6,559 nt of DNA from positions 1-6,559 of the forward strand of contig JAMONK010000213.1 of the NCBI GenBank assembly GCA_027065835.1, given 5' to 3'. Every line of letters starts with the position of its first letter. Positions within the stretch are counted from its first letter, which is position 1. Below are positions 1-5,028 of this stretch, piece after piece. The notes under the pieces were generated by a model. That model made no database searches, was not told the origin of the DNA, and saw only the letters and a list, made by a program, of their open reading frames with translations. The translations under genes were made by a program, and so were the position numbers. Source of the stretch: Thermococcus sp. GTDB taxonomy: Archaea > Methanobacteriota_B > Thermococci > Thermococcales > Thermococcaceae.

Positions 1-120
1 CTCGAAGCCATGAAAATGGAGAACGAAATCCCAGCACCAAAGAACGGAATAATCAAAAAAATCCTAATCAAAGAAGGCGACACCGTCAACACAAACGACC
101 CACTAATAGAAATCGGGTAG
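1..120 (+). CDS. Biotin carboxyl carrier (biotin/lipoyl attachment) subunit, 3' end only
   Basis: This is the last 39 codons of a gene that begins upstream of the window. The reading frame opens with L-E-A-M-K-M-E-N, the canonical biotinylation motif; the lysine at partial residue 5 would carry the biotin. It is followed by the second half of the small beta-barrel: a P-x-x-G-x-I turn, the I-L-I-K-E-G-D-T-V stretch, and the closing D-P-L-I-E-I-G before TAG. In the family this domain shuttles a carboxyl group between a carboxyltransferase and either a biotin carboxylase or a membrane decarboxylase. In Thermococcales such carriers usually belong to methylmalonyl-CoA or oxaloacetate decarboxylase-type complexes, but the partner genes lie outside the window, so the substrate cannot be settled. 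Codon use is odd: no codon ends in T and about half end in A, unlike the C/G-ending preference downstream. The carrier identity is secure; the specific enzyme is not. Confidence 0.93.
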   Translation, partial: LEAMKMENEIPAPKNGIIKKILIKEGDTVNTNDPLIEIG

Positions 121-128
121 CCCACGGA

Positions 129-155
129 CCTCTCTTTTACACCCCTTTTCATTTC
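129..155 (+). terminator. Pyrimidine-rich terminator after the biotin carrier gene
   Basis: Nine bases after the TAG stop there is a stretch almost free of purines, with TTTT runs at 134-137 and 146-149 and a TTT at 152-154. Euryarchaeal RNA polymerase commonly terminates at such T-rich runs without a hairpin, and no strong hairpin is seen. The strong promoter that follows supports a transcript end here. Confidence 0.55.
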
Positions 156-193
156 AACGGCATGGAAGTGTTTTAACCGACGGACTAACGCTG

Positions 194-211
194 AACTTCT
201 TATCATAAGTT
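194..211. repeat. Small inverted repeat upstream of the cstA promoter
   Basis: AACTT at 194-198 and AAGTT at 207-211 are complementary and flank an 8-base spacer. Inside them lies a second, overlapping palindrome, CTTAT-C-ATAAG at 199-209. The position, about 40 bases upstream of the TATA box, would suit an activator or accessory operator, but short AT-rich palindromes also arise by chance. No known Thermococcales regulator motif, such as the TrmB or SurR consensus, was recognised here. Confidence 0.25.
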
Positions 212-224
212 AAAAGACGAAATA

Positions 225-245
225 TTTTCGGGCTTTTGCCGAAAA
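225..245. promoter_or_regulatory. Inverted repeat abutting the cstA BRE/TATA, candidate operator
   Basis: TTTTCGG at 225-231 and CCGAAAA at 239-245 are perfect 7-base inverted arms around a 7-base spacer. The right arm lies on the purine-rich stretch that would serve as the BRE, so a dimeric regulator bound here would compete with TFB or, if it sits slightly upstream, recruit it. The same bases could also form a hairpin in RNA from upstream read-through. A regulatory role is inferred from symmetry and position only. Confidence 0.4.
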
Positions 246-256
246 ACATTTATATT
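242..256 (+). promoter_or_regulatory. BRE/TATA promoter of the CstA operon
   Basis: A purine-rich AAAAA stretch (BRE-like, 242-246) is followed by TTTATATT at 249-256, a close match to the Thermococcales TATA box. Archaeal initiation about 25 bases downstream would put the transcript start near 278-281, giving a leader of about 20 bases that carries the ribosome binding site GGAGGTG at 289-295, five bases before the ATG at 301. This is the clearest promoter in the window. Confidence 0.8.
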
Positions 257-300
257 CTGGACGTGTACGTTAATGTGCAAAATCTAGCGGAGGTGCAAAT

Positions 301-2031
301 ATGGACTCTGCTGTAATTGTACTGATAGCGGCGGCCATATATGTTGGTCTGTACTTCAGCTATGGTAAGAGCCTTCAAAACAAGGTCGTCAGGGCAGACT
401 CCACCAGGCCGACCCCGGCACACAAACTCTACGATGGTGTTGACTACGTCCCGGCGAACCCCGTTGTCCTCTATGGACATCACTTCGCGTCTATAGCGGG
501 GGCGGGGCCCATCGTCGGTCCGGCCGTGGCAATGGCATGGGGATGGATCCCAGGACTGATGTGGGTTTGGTTCGGAAACGTCTTCATAGGCGCAGTACAC
601 GACTACCTGTCCCTCATGTCGTCGGTCCGCTACGATGGTAAGTCCGTCCAGTGGATCGCAGGAAAGCTCATGAGCAAGAGAACAGGTATAGCTTTCGAGC
701 TCTACGTCTGGTTCTCACTGGTTCTTGTAATTGCGGCGTTCGGAGCTGTCATCAGCGGCATCTTCGTCAGCACACCCGGAGCGGCGACCGCCTCATGGCT
801 CTTCATGCTGGTGGCGGTGATCCTTGGGCTGCTCCTCTACAGGTGGCAGGTGGACTTCAAGCTCGGAACTATAATCGGCATTCTGATGCTCATTGCCGCA
901 ATATACATCGGGTTTAAGTACCCAGTAACGGCCAGCAAACACGTGTGGCTCATAGCCCTTGGGCTCTACGTTATAATAGCATCTGCGTTGCCCGTGTGGA
1001 TACTGCTGCAGCCAAGGGATTACCTCAACGCCTATATCCTGTGGTTCGGTCTCATCCTCGGCGGCCTCGCCTTCATCATAGTGGGCATCAAGGGCGTCGG
1101 CGGTTTCTCAGCACCGGGCTTTACCACGTGGAGCGCCAAGGTCATAGGTAACGCCAAGCTCGGTCTGGCGGGTATAAAACCGTCCCCGTTCTGGCCGACG
1201 ATACCGCTGGTAATCGCGTGTGGTGCCCTCAGTGGGTTCCACTCCATCGTCGGTTCGGGGACCACATCGAAACAGCTTGACAACGAGCTCCACGGCCTCA
1301 TGGTCGGCTACGGCGGAATGTTCACCGAGGGGTTCCTCTCGACCATAGTCATCTCCTCGATAGCGGTCTTCGGTCTTCAGGTCTTCAAGGACCTCAACAT
1401 ACCGGTAACCTACAGCAACTGGGGACAGCAGTACGCCTACCAGGTTGTCTCCCACGGGCTCAAGGTCAAGATATTCGCCCTCAGCTATGCCTACGGCGTT
1501 AACCATGCCTTCGGAATCTCCGTCCACGCGGCCGCACTCTTCGCGAGCCTCTGGGTTGCGGCCTTCGCCTTGACGACCCTCGATACAGCCACGAGACTCG
1601 GTCGTTTTGCCTGGCAGGAGATCATGGACATGGTCAACGGACCGAGCGTACTTAAGAACAAGTGGATCGCTTCGATCATCCTCGTGGCCTTTGGAATCTA
1701 CATGGCGTGGGGAGGAAGCTTCCTTATCCTGTGGCCTGCCTTCAGCGGCATGAACCAGATGCTGGCCAGCATCGCCCTCATGACGGCATCACTCTGGGTC
1801 GCCAAGGTGCAGAACCCACACGGATCCTGGAAGTGGGCAGTCGTCATACCCGCGCTGTTCCTATGGATCACGGTCACGGCGGCCCTCCTCTGGTTCCTGG
1901 TGGTGGTCAAGCCGGGAATCTGGGTCAGTGTGATAACCATCGTCGGCCTGCTGCTGAACATAATGCTGGTCATCGACTGGTACGCCGCATGGAAGAAACC
2001 CTCCGAGGAGTACGCCGCGATGGCCACCTGA
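301..2031 (+). CDS. cstA: CstA-family carbon starvation protein, peptide/pyruvate-type transporter
   Basis: A 576-residue polytopic membrane protein of the CstA family (APC superfamily). Family signatures are all present: H-x-F-A-S-I-A-G-A-G-P-I-V-G-P at 61-74, G-A-V-H-D-Y at 97-102, S-G-F-H-S-I-V-G-S-G-T-T-S-K-Q-L at 311-326, T-L-D-T-A-T-R-L-G-R at 426-435, and L-W-P-A-F-S-G-M-N-Q at 477-486. Hydrophobic spans run from residue 4 to about 560, ending in a short charged cytoplasmic tail. Bacterial members (CstA, BtsT) import pyruvate or peptides when carbon is scarce and are near 700 residues, so this is a shorter form that keeps the conserved core and the C-terminal spans. In a peptide-fermenting archaeon, uptake of peptides or exchange of organic acids is plausible; the substrate cannot be read from sequence. 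The ATG at 301 is fixed by GGAGGTG five bases upstream. It probably heads an operon with the next two genes. Family assignment is firm. Confidence 0.95.
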   Translation: MDSAVIVLIAAAIYVGLYFSYGKSLQNKVVRADSTRPTPAHKLYDGVDYVPANPVVLYGHHFASIAGAGPIVGPAVAMAWGWIPGLMWVWFGNVFIGAVHDYLSLMSSVRYDGKSVQWIAGKLMSKRTGIAFELYVWFSLVLVIAAFGAVISGIFVSTPGAATASWLFMLVAVILGLLLYRWQVDFKLGTIIGILMLIAAIYIGFKYPVTASKHVWLIALGLYVIIASALPVWILLQPRDYLNAYILWFGLILGGLAFIIVGIKGVGGFSAPGFTTWSAKVIGNAKLGLAGIKPSPFWPTIPLVIACGALSGFHSIVGSGTTSKQLDNELHGLMVGYGGMFTEGFLSTIVISSIAVFGLQVFKDLNIPVTYSNWGQQYAYQVVSHGLKVKIFALSYAYGVNHAFGISVHAAALFASLWVAAFALTTLDTATRLGRFAWQEIMDMVNGPSVLKNKWIASIILVAFGIYMAWGGSFLILWPAFSGMNQMLASIALMTASLWVAKVQNPHGSWKWAVVIPALFLWITVTAALLWFLVVVKPGIWVSVITIVGLLLNIMLVIDWYAAWKKPSEEYAAMAT

Positions 2032-2034
2032 ACC

Positions 2035-2055
2035 TTTCGTTTTTCTTTCACTTTT
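2035..2055 (+). terminator. Pyrimidine tract between cstA and the small gene, possible partial terminator
   Basis: Immediately after the cstA stop there is a T-rich run with T5 at 2040-2044, TTT at 2046-2048 and TTTT at 2052-2055, running straight into the next ribosome binding site. This resembles archaeal intrinsic terminators and may lower transcription of the two downstream genes relative to cstA. No new TATA box is evident, so read-through must be appreciable if those genes are expressed from the cstA promoter. Confidence 0.35.
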
Positions 2056-2065
2056 GGAGGTGATC
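2056..2065 (+). promoter_or_regulatory. Full-length ribosome binding site that fixes a TTG start
   Basis: GGAGGTGATC is a perfect ten-base complement to the archaeal 16S rRNA 3' end. Its GGAGG core lies seven bases before the TTG at 2068, which supports the non-ATG start and shows that the short gene is actively translated. Confidence 0.8.
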
Positions 2066-2067
2066 GA

Positions 2068-2334
2068 TTGCAGAAGATAAGGGACTTCTTGAAGGGCTTT
2101 GGAGAGGCCTTCAGAGACCAATCAACGGAGTACATAGAGTTCGAACTGAAGGAGCTTGAGAACGTCTTCGCCCTCGTTCTGATGGGCTCCTTCGTGGGCA
2201 TACCCTCCCCGCCGACCACTCTCGTCCTCAGGCTGATGCCATATATGGCGGACGAGATACGCGTCATGGAGAGCCGTGCGGTGAACCTCGACGACGTCTT
2301 CGCCCAGGTGGCGGGAATGTTCGATATAGACTGA
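2068..2334 (+). CDS. Unrecognised 88-residue protein encoded between CstA and the ATPase
   Basis: I do not recognise this family. The gene starts with TTG but has a perfect ribosome binding site, and its TGA stop lies 15 bases before the ATPase start, so it is a genuine member of the operon. The protein has an N-terminal amphipathic, charged region (1-32, alternating K/R/E/D with F, I, L), a central hydrophobic stretch (33-60) broken by the motif G-I-P-S-P-P-T-T at 44-51, and an acidic C-terminal region (61-88) ending D-I-D. The hydrophobic part is too interrupted for a standard transmembrane helix; a membrane-associated hairpin or a helical bundle are both possible. By position it recalls the small YbdD/YjiX proteins encoded beside bacterial CstA/BtsT, one of which has been reported to be needed for pyruvate uptake, but I see no sequence likeness to them. 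A partner of the ATPase is equally possible. Confidence 0.85.
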   Translation: MQKIRDFLKGFGEAFRDQSTEYIEFELKELENVFALVLMGSFVGIPSPPTTLVLRLMPYMADEIRVMESRAVNLDDVFAQVAGMFDID

Positions 2335-2336
2335 GT

Positions 2337-2342
2337 GGAGGG
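2337..2342 (+). promoter_or_regulatory. Ribosome binding site selecting ATG 2350 for the ATPase
   Basis: GGAGGG lies seven bases before the ATG at 2350. An in-frame GTG at 2335 directly follows the upstream stop and would overlap this site, with no ribosome binding site of its own, so the ATG is the better start and the longer reading is rejected. Confidence 0.7.
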
Positions 2343-2349
2343 TGGTACA

Positions 2350-3360
2350 ATGCGCGACTACCTGCTTCCGAAGAAGGGTTTCAGGGTCATCTTCGTCATC
2401 GGAAAAGGCGGGGTTGGGAAGACGACGACGAGCGCCTCGATATCCGTCGCCCTCGCAGAGAAGGGTTACAAAACGCTCATCGTCTCCCTAGACCCCGCCC
2501 ACAACCTTGGCGACGTCTTCATGGAGAAACTCAGGGACAAACCGAAGAAGCTATCTGAAAACCTCTACGCGAGCGAGCTCGACATGGAGAAGCTCATAGA
2601 GGGCTACCTCAAACACCTCGAGAAGAACCTCAAGAACATGTACCGCTACCTCACCGTCATAAACCTGGAGAAGTACTTCGAGGTCCTCAGCTACTCCCCA
2701 GGCATAGAGGAGTACGCCACGCTCGAAGCGGTCAGGGAGATTCTCAATGAGGGGGACCAATGGGACATCATAGTCTTCGACACGCCGCCAACGGGCCTGA
2801 CCCTCCGCGTCCTGGCCCTGCCAAGGATTTCACTCATCTGGACGGACAAGCTCATTGAGGTAAGGAAGAAGATACTCCAGAGGAGGAACGCTGTCGTCAA
2901 GATAAAGGGCGAGCAGACGTACAACATCGACGGCCGGGAGTACAGGCTACCCAAAGAGGAAGGGGAGGACCCCGTCATGAAGGAACTCCTATCCTACCGT
3001 TCGGACGTGGAACTGGTCGAGAAGATCATCACAGATCCCGAGAAGACGAGCGTCGTGGCGGTCATGAACCCGGAAATGCTCCCGCTCTACGAGACTGAGA
3101 GGGCCGTTGAAAGCCTGCGCAAGTTCAAGATTCCGCTCAACCTCGTAGTTGTGAACAAGGTCATCACCCTGAGGGAGGAGATACCAGAACTCAGGGTCAA
3201 GATGGACGCTCAGAGGGCAGTCCTCAGCGAGATAGACAAGAAGTTCAGGGGTATCGAGGTAATGAAGATACCAATGTTCGCCGAGGAGCCCCGCGGGCTG
3301 GAATGGCTCAGACGCCTCGGGGGAATGGTCTTTGAAGGGGAGGGCACAGAAGCCCCTTGA
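2350..3360 (+). CDS. ArsA/Get3-family P-loop ATPase without cysteines
   Basis: A 336-residue SIMIBI-class ATPase of the ArsA/Get3 family. It has the deviant Walker A G-K-G-G-V-G-K-T-T (18-26) with the signature lysine at 19, switch I D-P-A-H-N-L (48-53), P-G-I-E-E (117-121) matching the family P-G-I-D/E-E segment, switch II D-T-P-P-T-G-L-T-L-R (144-153), V-V-V-N-K (266-270) for base recognition, and P-M-F-A-E-E-P-R-G-L (308-317) near the usual adenine loop. The length matches a single-domain Get3-type enzyme, not the duplicated bacterial ArsA. Eukaryotic Get3 carries tail-anchored proteins to the membrane and ArsA powers arsenite export. This protein has no cysteine, so it lacks both the Get3 zinc C-x-x-C and the ArsA metalloid-binding cysteines; arsenite work is unlikely. 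The helical insertions around 60-115 and 160-230 occupy the place of the client-binding region. It is cytosolic and follows the 88-residue gene closely. The actual cargo is unknown. Confidence 0.88.
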   Translation: MRDYLLPKKGFRVIFVIGKGGVGKTTTSASISVALAEKGYKTLIVSLDPAHNLGDVFMEKLRDKPKKLSENLYASELDMEKLIEGYLKHLEKNLKNMYRYLTVINLEKYFEVLSYSPGIEEYATLEAVREILNEGDQWDIIVFDTPPTGLTLRVLALPRISLIWTDKLIEVRKKILQRRNAVVKIKGEQTYNIDGREYRLPKEEGEDPVMKELLSYRSDVELVEKIITDPEKTSVVAVMNPEMLPLYETERAVESLRKFKIPLNLVVVNKVITLREEIPELRVKMDAQRAVLSEIDKKFRGIEVMKIPMFAEEPRGLEWLRRLGGMVFEGEGTEAP

Positions 3361-3512
3361 GAAGGTTGCGACCAGGAGACACACGTGAGGCCAGTTGGAA
3401 CACTTCAGAGTCAATTTCCACGCAGGCGAGGGGAACGTGCCCGATGGACCCAGCATGAGAAAGTTTGAAATACTGGACACAACTAGATGTATTACCAAAC
3501 TGGTGATGACCC
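3361..3512. other. Non-coding gap between the ATPase and the membrane-anchored protein gene
   Basis: These 152 bases contain no strong terminator. One open frame begins at a TTG (3395) behind a weak GAGG, but it would run to 3598, overlapping the next gene out of frame by 86 bases, so it is not called. A weak BRE/TATA-like stretch, GAGAAAG then TTTGAAATA, lies at 3457-3472; initiation about 25 bases later would fall shortly before the next ribosome binding site. Whether the ATPase transcript reads through into the next gene cannot be told. Confidence 0.5.
3457..3472 (+). promoter_or_regulatory. Weak candidate promoter for the gene at 3513
   Basis: A purine-rich GAGAAAG resembles a BRE and is followed by TTTGAAATA, a degenerate TATA box. 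Its spacing, about 45 bases to the ATG at 3513, suits a short leader with GGTGAT at 3502-3507 as the ribosome binding site. The match is poor, so this is tentative. Confidence 0.3.
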
Positions 3513-4169
3513 ATGGAAATAAGTTCGACCCTGCTGTTCGCCCTTATGGTTGTTGCGGCACTCACATCGATACAGTTTTACAAGGGCAGGAAGCTTAACC
3601 TTCAGATCATGCAGCACTACCTCAGAAGCATCGAAGAGGTGGTTAAACCCGATGACAAGGACTACGTGTGGCTCGGTGGCTACATAGGCTTCCGTGCGAA
3701 CTACAAGGTGAACAGGGACAACGTGAGAAAGTTCGAGTACACACTCACCCTGCTCCCGAGGCAGAGCCTGCTCTACTTCCCGATAGCCCTGGTAACAAGC
3801 CGGCACGATAAAATATACTTTGTTGTAAGGCCGTTCTCTCAGATAAAACATGAGGTTCATCTGATTCAGAAGGGATACTACAGGATGCGTCCCAGCATAG
3901 AGAACGAGGACTTTCTCCAGAAGGATACGGTGGTGATCGAGGGCAGGGAGTACGAGGCCCTCTTTGAAAAGAGACGTGACGTGGAAAGCCTCAAGGGGCT
4001 CATAACCTCGATGTCAAAGCCGGAGAACGTCAAGCACGTTTCACTGACCCCAAAGACCAACGTCTTCTACGTTCTGATGAAGCCGGAGCCCGATACCATA
4101 GACCACGACGTCAGAAAGATCCTCGACTTCACCAACCGGAAGCTGAACGAAGGTTCTTTCTCTTCTTAA
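3513..4169 (+). CDS. Single-span membrane-anchored protein, possibly CCDC47-like
   Basis: A 218-residue protein with one N-terminal transmembrane helix (about 5-23), then a positive K-G-R-K-L cluster (24-28), which predicts an outside N-terminus and a cytosolic body. The body is mixed alpha/beta: helix 28-45, D-Y-V-W-L-G-G-Y-I-G-F-R (50-61), beta-rich 73-82, L-P-R-Q-S-L-L (81-87), the strand K-I-Y-F-V-V (100-105), and a second half with V-K-H-V-S-L-T-P (173-180) and V-F-Y-V-L-M-K-P (184-191), ending in a helix (195-211). I do not recognise it with certainty. From memory, the order of features (span, G-K-x-x-N-type linker, helix, L-x-R-Q-x-L-L, second beta unit, final helix) parallels the cytosolic domain of eukaryotic CCDC47, a subunit of the multipass translocon, without its charged C-terminal coiled coil. 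That is inference. The start is ATG with GGTGAT five bases upstream. It lies downstream of the Get3-like ATPase on the same strand, which makes a role in membrane-protein insertion attractive. Confidence 0.85.
   Translation: MEISSTLLFALMVVAALTSIQFYKGRKLNLQIMQHYLRSIEEVVKPDDKDYVWLGGYIGFRANYKVNRDNVRKFEYTLTLLPRQSLLYFPIALVTSRHDKIYFVVRPFSQIKHEVHLIQKGYYRMRPSIENEDFLQKDTVVIEGREYEALFEKRRDVESLKGLITSMSKPENVKHVSLTPKTNVFYVLMKPEPDTIDHDVRKILDFTNRKLNEGSFSS
4154..4168 (+). terminator. T-rich end of the membrane-anchored protein gene
   Basis: The last codons and stop form a pyrimidine tract (TTCTTTCTCTTCTT), a plausible archaeal terminator placed just before a new promoter. No hairpin is seen, and codon constraint could also explain it. 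Confidence 0.3.
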
Positions 4170-4179
4170 CTCCAATTCC

Positions 4180-4195
4180 CACAATCCTTTTATTG
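4180..4195 (+). promoter_or_regulatory. BRE/TATA-like promoter of the lipase gene
   Basis: CACAATCCTTTTA (4180-4192) runs into TTTTATTG, a fair TATA box. Initiation near 4215-4220 would leave a leader of about 28 bases to the TTG at 4245. Exactly the same 13 bases recur at 5685-5697 before the last gene, which strengthens the case that this is a promoter element. Confidence 0.5.
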
Positions 4196-4244
4196 CTGGA
4201 AACACTAGAAAAAGCCCAGAGCACTCACACTGGGGGGGTTGAAC

Positions 4245-5027
4245 TTGGACATTTATAAAATAAGGTCCGGAACGCCCGACAGGGGCTGGGTCATCCTCGT
4301 TCACGGCCTCGGCGAGCACAGTGGAAGGTACGGAAGGCTCATCTCGATGCTCAACAACGCCGGCTTCGCGGTCTACACCTTTGACTGGCCAGGTCACGGA
4401 AGGAGTCCAGGCAAGAGGGGGCACGCGACTATAGAGGGGGCCATGGAGATAATCGACTCCATGATCGATGAAATCGGTGAGAGGCCTTTCCTGTTCGGCC
4501 ACAGCCTCGGCGGGTTGACGGTTATCCGATACGGGGAGACGAGGCCCGAGAGGATAAGGGGTGTGATAGCGTCCTCCCCTGCGCTGGCCAAAAGTCCAAA
4601 AACGCCGGGCTTTATGGTCGTCCTTGCGAAGTTCTTGGGCAGGGTTGCACCTGGGCTAACCCTATCCAACGGTCTCGATCCGAAGCTCCTCTCAAGGAAT
4701 CCCAGCGCGGTAAAACGTTACATCGAAGACCCCCTCGTCCACGACCGGATATCCGCGGCTTTGGGAAGGAGCACATTTGAAAACATGGAGCTGGCCCACA
4801 GGGAGGCCGGGAGGATAAGGGTCCCCGTGCTGCTAATCGTCGGCACGGGTGACGTGATAACACCACCTGGAGGCTCAAAGAGGCTCCTGAAAGAGCTCAA
4901 AGTGGAGGACAGGGAGATTAAAGAGTTCGAGGGTGCCTACCACGAGATATTCGAGGACCCGGAGTGGGGCAGCGAGCTGCATGAAACCATCGTGGAGTGG
5001 CTCGTCCTGCGTTCAAAGGAGGGTTAA
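4245..5027 (+). CDS. Alpha/beta-hydrolase, monoacylglycerol lipase / lysophospholipase type
   Basis: A 260-residue serine hydrolase of the Hydrolase_4 (monoglyceride lipase-like) group. It has the oxyanion-hole segment H-G-L-G-E-H-S-G-R-Y (20-29), D-W-P-G-H-G-R-S (47-54), the nucleophile elbow G-H-S-L-G-G with Ser87, a variable lid (about 114-165), the acid in G-T-G-D (Asp203) and the base in A-Y-H-E (His233), so the triad is complete. The family cleaves the ester of monoacylglycerols or lysophospholipids, or other short esters; archaeal membranes are ether lipids, so the target may be imported or other esters. There is no signal peptide, so it is cytosolic. TTG at 4245 is preferred because the G7 run at 4232-4238 then sits six bases upstream; TTG at 4239 would abut that run and add two residues. 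The stop lies one base before the next ATG, and the downstream ribosome binding site overlaps its last codons, implying coupled translation. The family is secure; the exact substrate is not. Confidence 0.9.
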   Translation: MDIYKIRSGTPDRGWVILVHGLGEHSGRYGRLISMLNNAGFAVYTFDWPGHGRSPGKRGHATIEGAMEIIDSMIDEIGERPFLFGHSLGGLTVIRYGETRPERIRGVIASSPALAKSPKTPGFMVVLAKFLGRVAPGLTLSNGLDPKLLSRNPSAVKRYIEDPLVHDRISAALGRSTFENMELAHREAGRIRVPVLLIVGTGDVITPPGGSKRLLKELKVEDREIKEFEGAYHEIFEDPEWGSELHETIVEWLVLRSKEG

Positions 5028-5028
5028 A

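Noticed and set aside
1108..1527. Minus-strand open frame of 139 codons inside cstA
   Set aside because: It lies wholly within a clear CstA gene whose family motifs fix the frame; GC-rich coding DNA often leaves long antisense frames, and no ribosome binding site or familiar protein was seen.
1698..2267. Minus-strand open frame of 189 codons across the cstA end and the small gene
   Set aside because: It is antisense to two supported genes and has a composition unlike the other proteins here (many S, T, R), as expected for a shadow frame.
2335..2349. GTG start for the ATPase, adding five residues
   Set aside because: It has no ribosome binding site of its own and overlaps the GGAGGG that serves ATG 2350.
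2989..3498. Minus-strand open frame of 169 codons opposite the ATPase end and the following gap
   Set aside because: Most of it is antisense to conserved ATPase sequence, and nothing recognisable appears in the product.
3395..3598. 67-codon plus-strand frame starting with TTG
   Set aside because: It overlaps the next gene out of frame by 86 bases and has only a weak GAGG; kept as a low-interest observation, not as a gene.
4933..5028. N-terminal extension of the membrane protein back into the lipase gene
   Set aside because: The extension overlaps the lipase region encoding the catalytic His, and ATG 5029 has a well-spaced GGAGGG.
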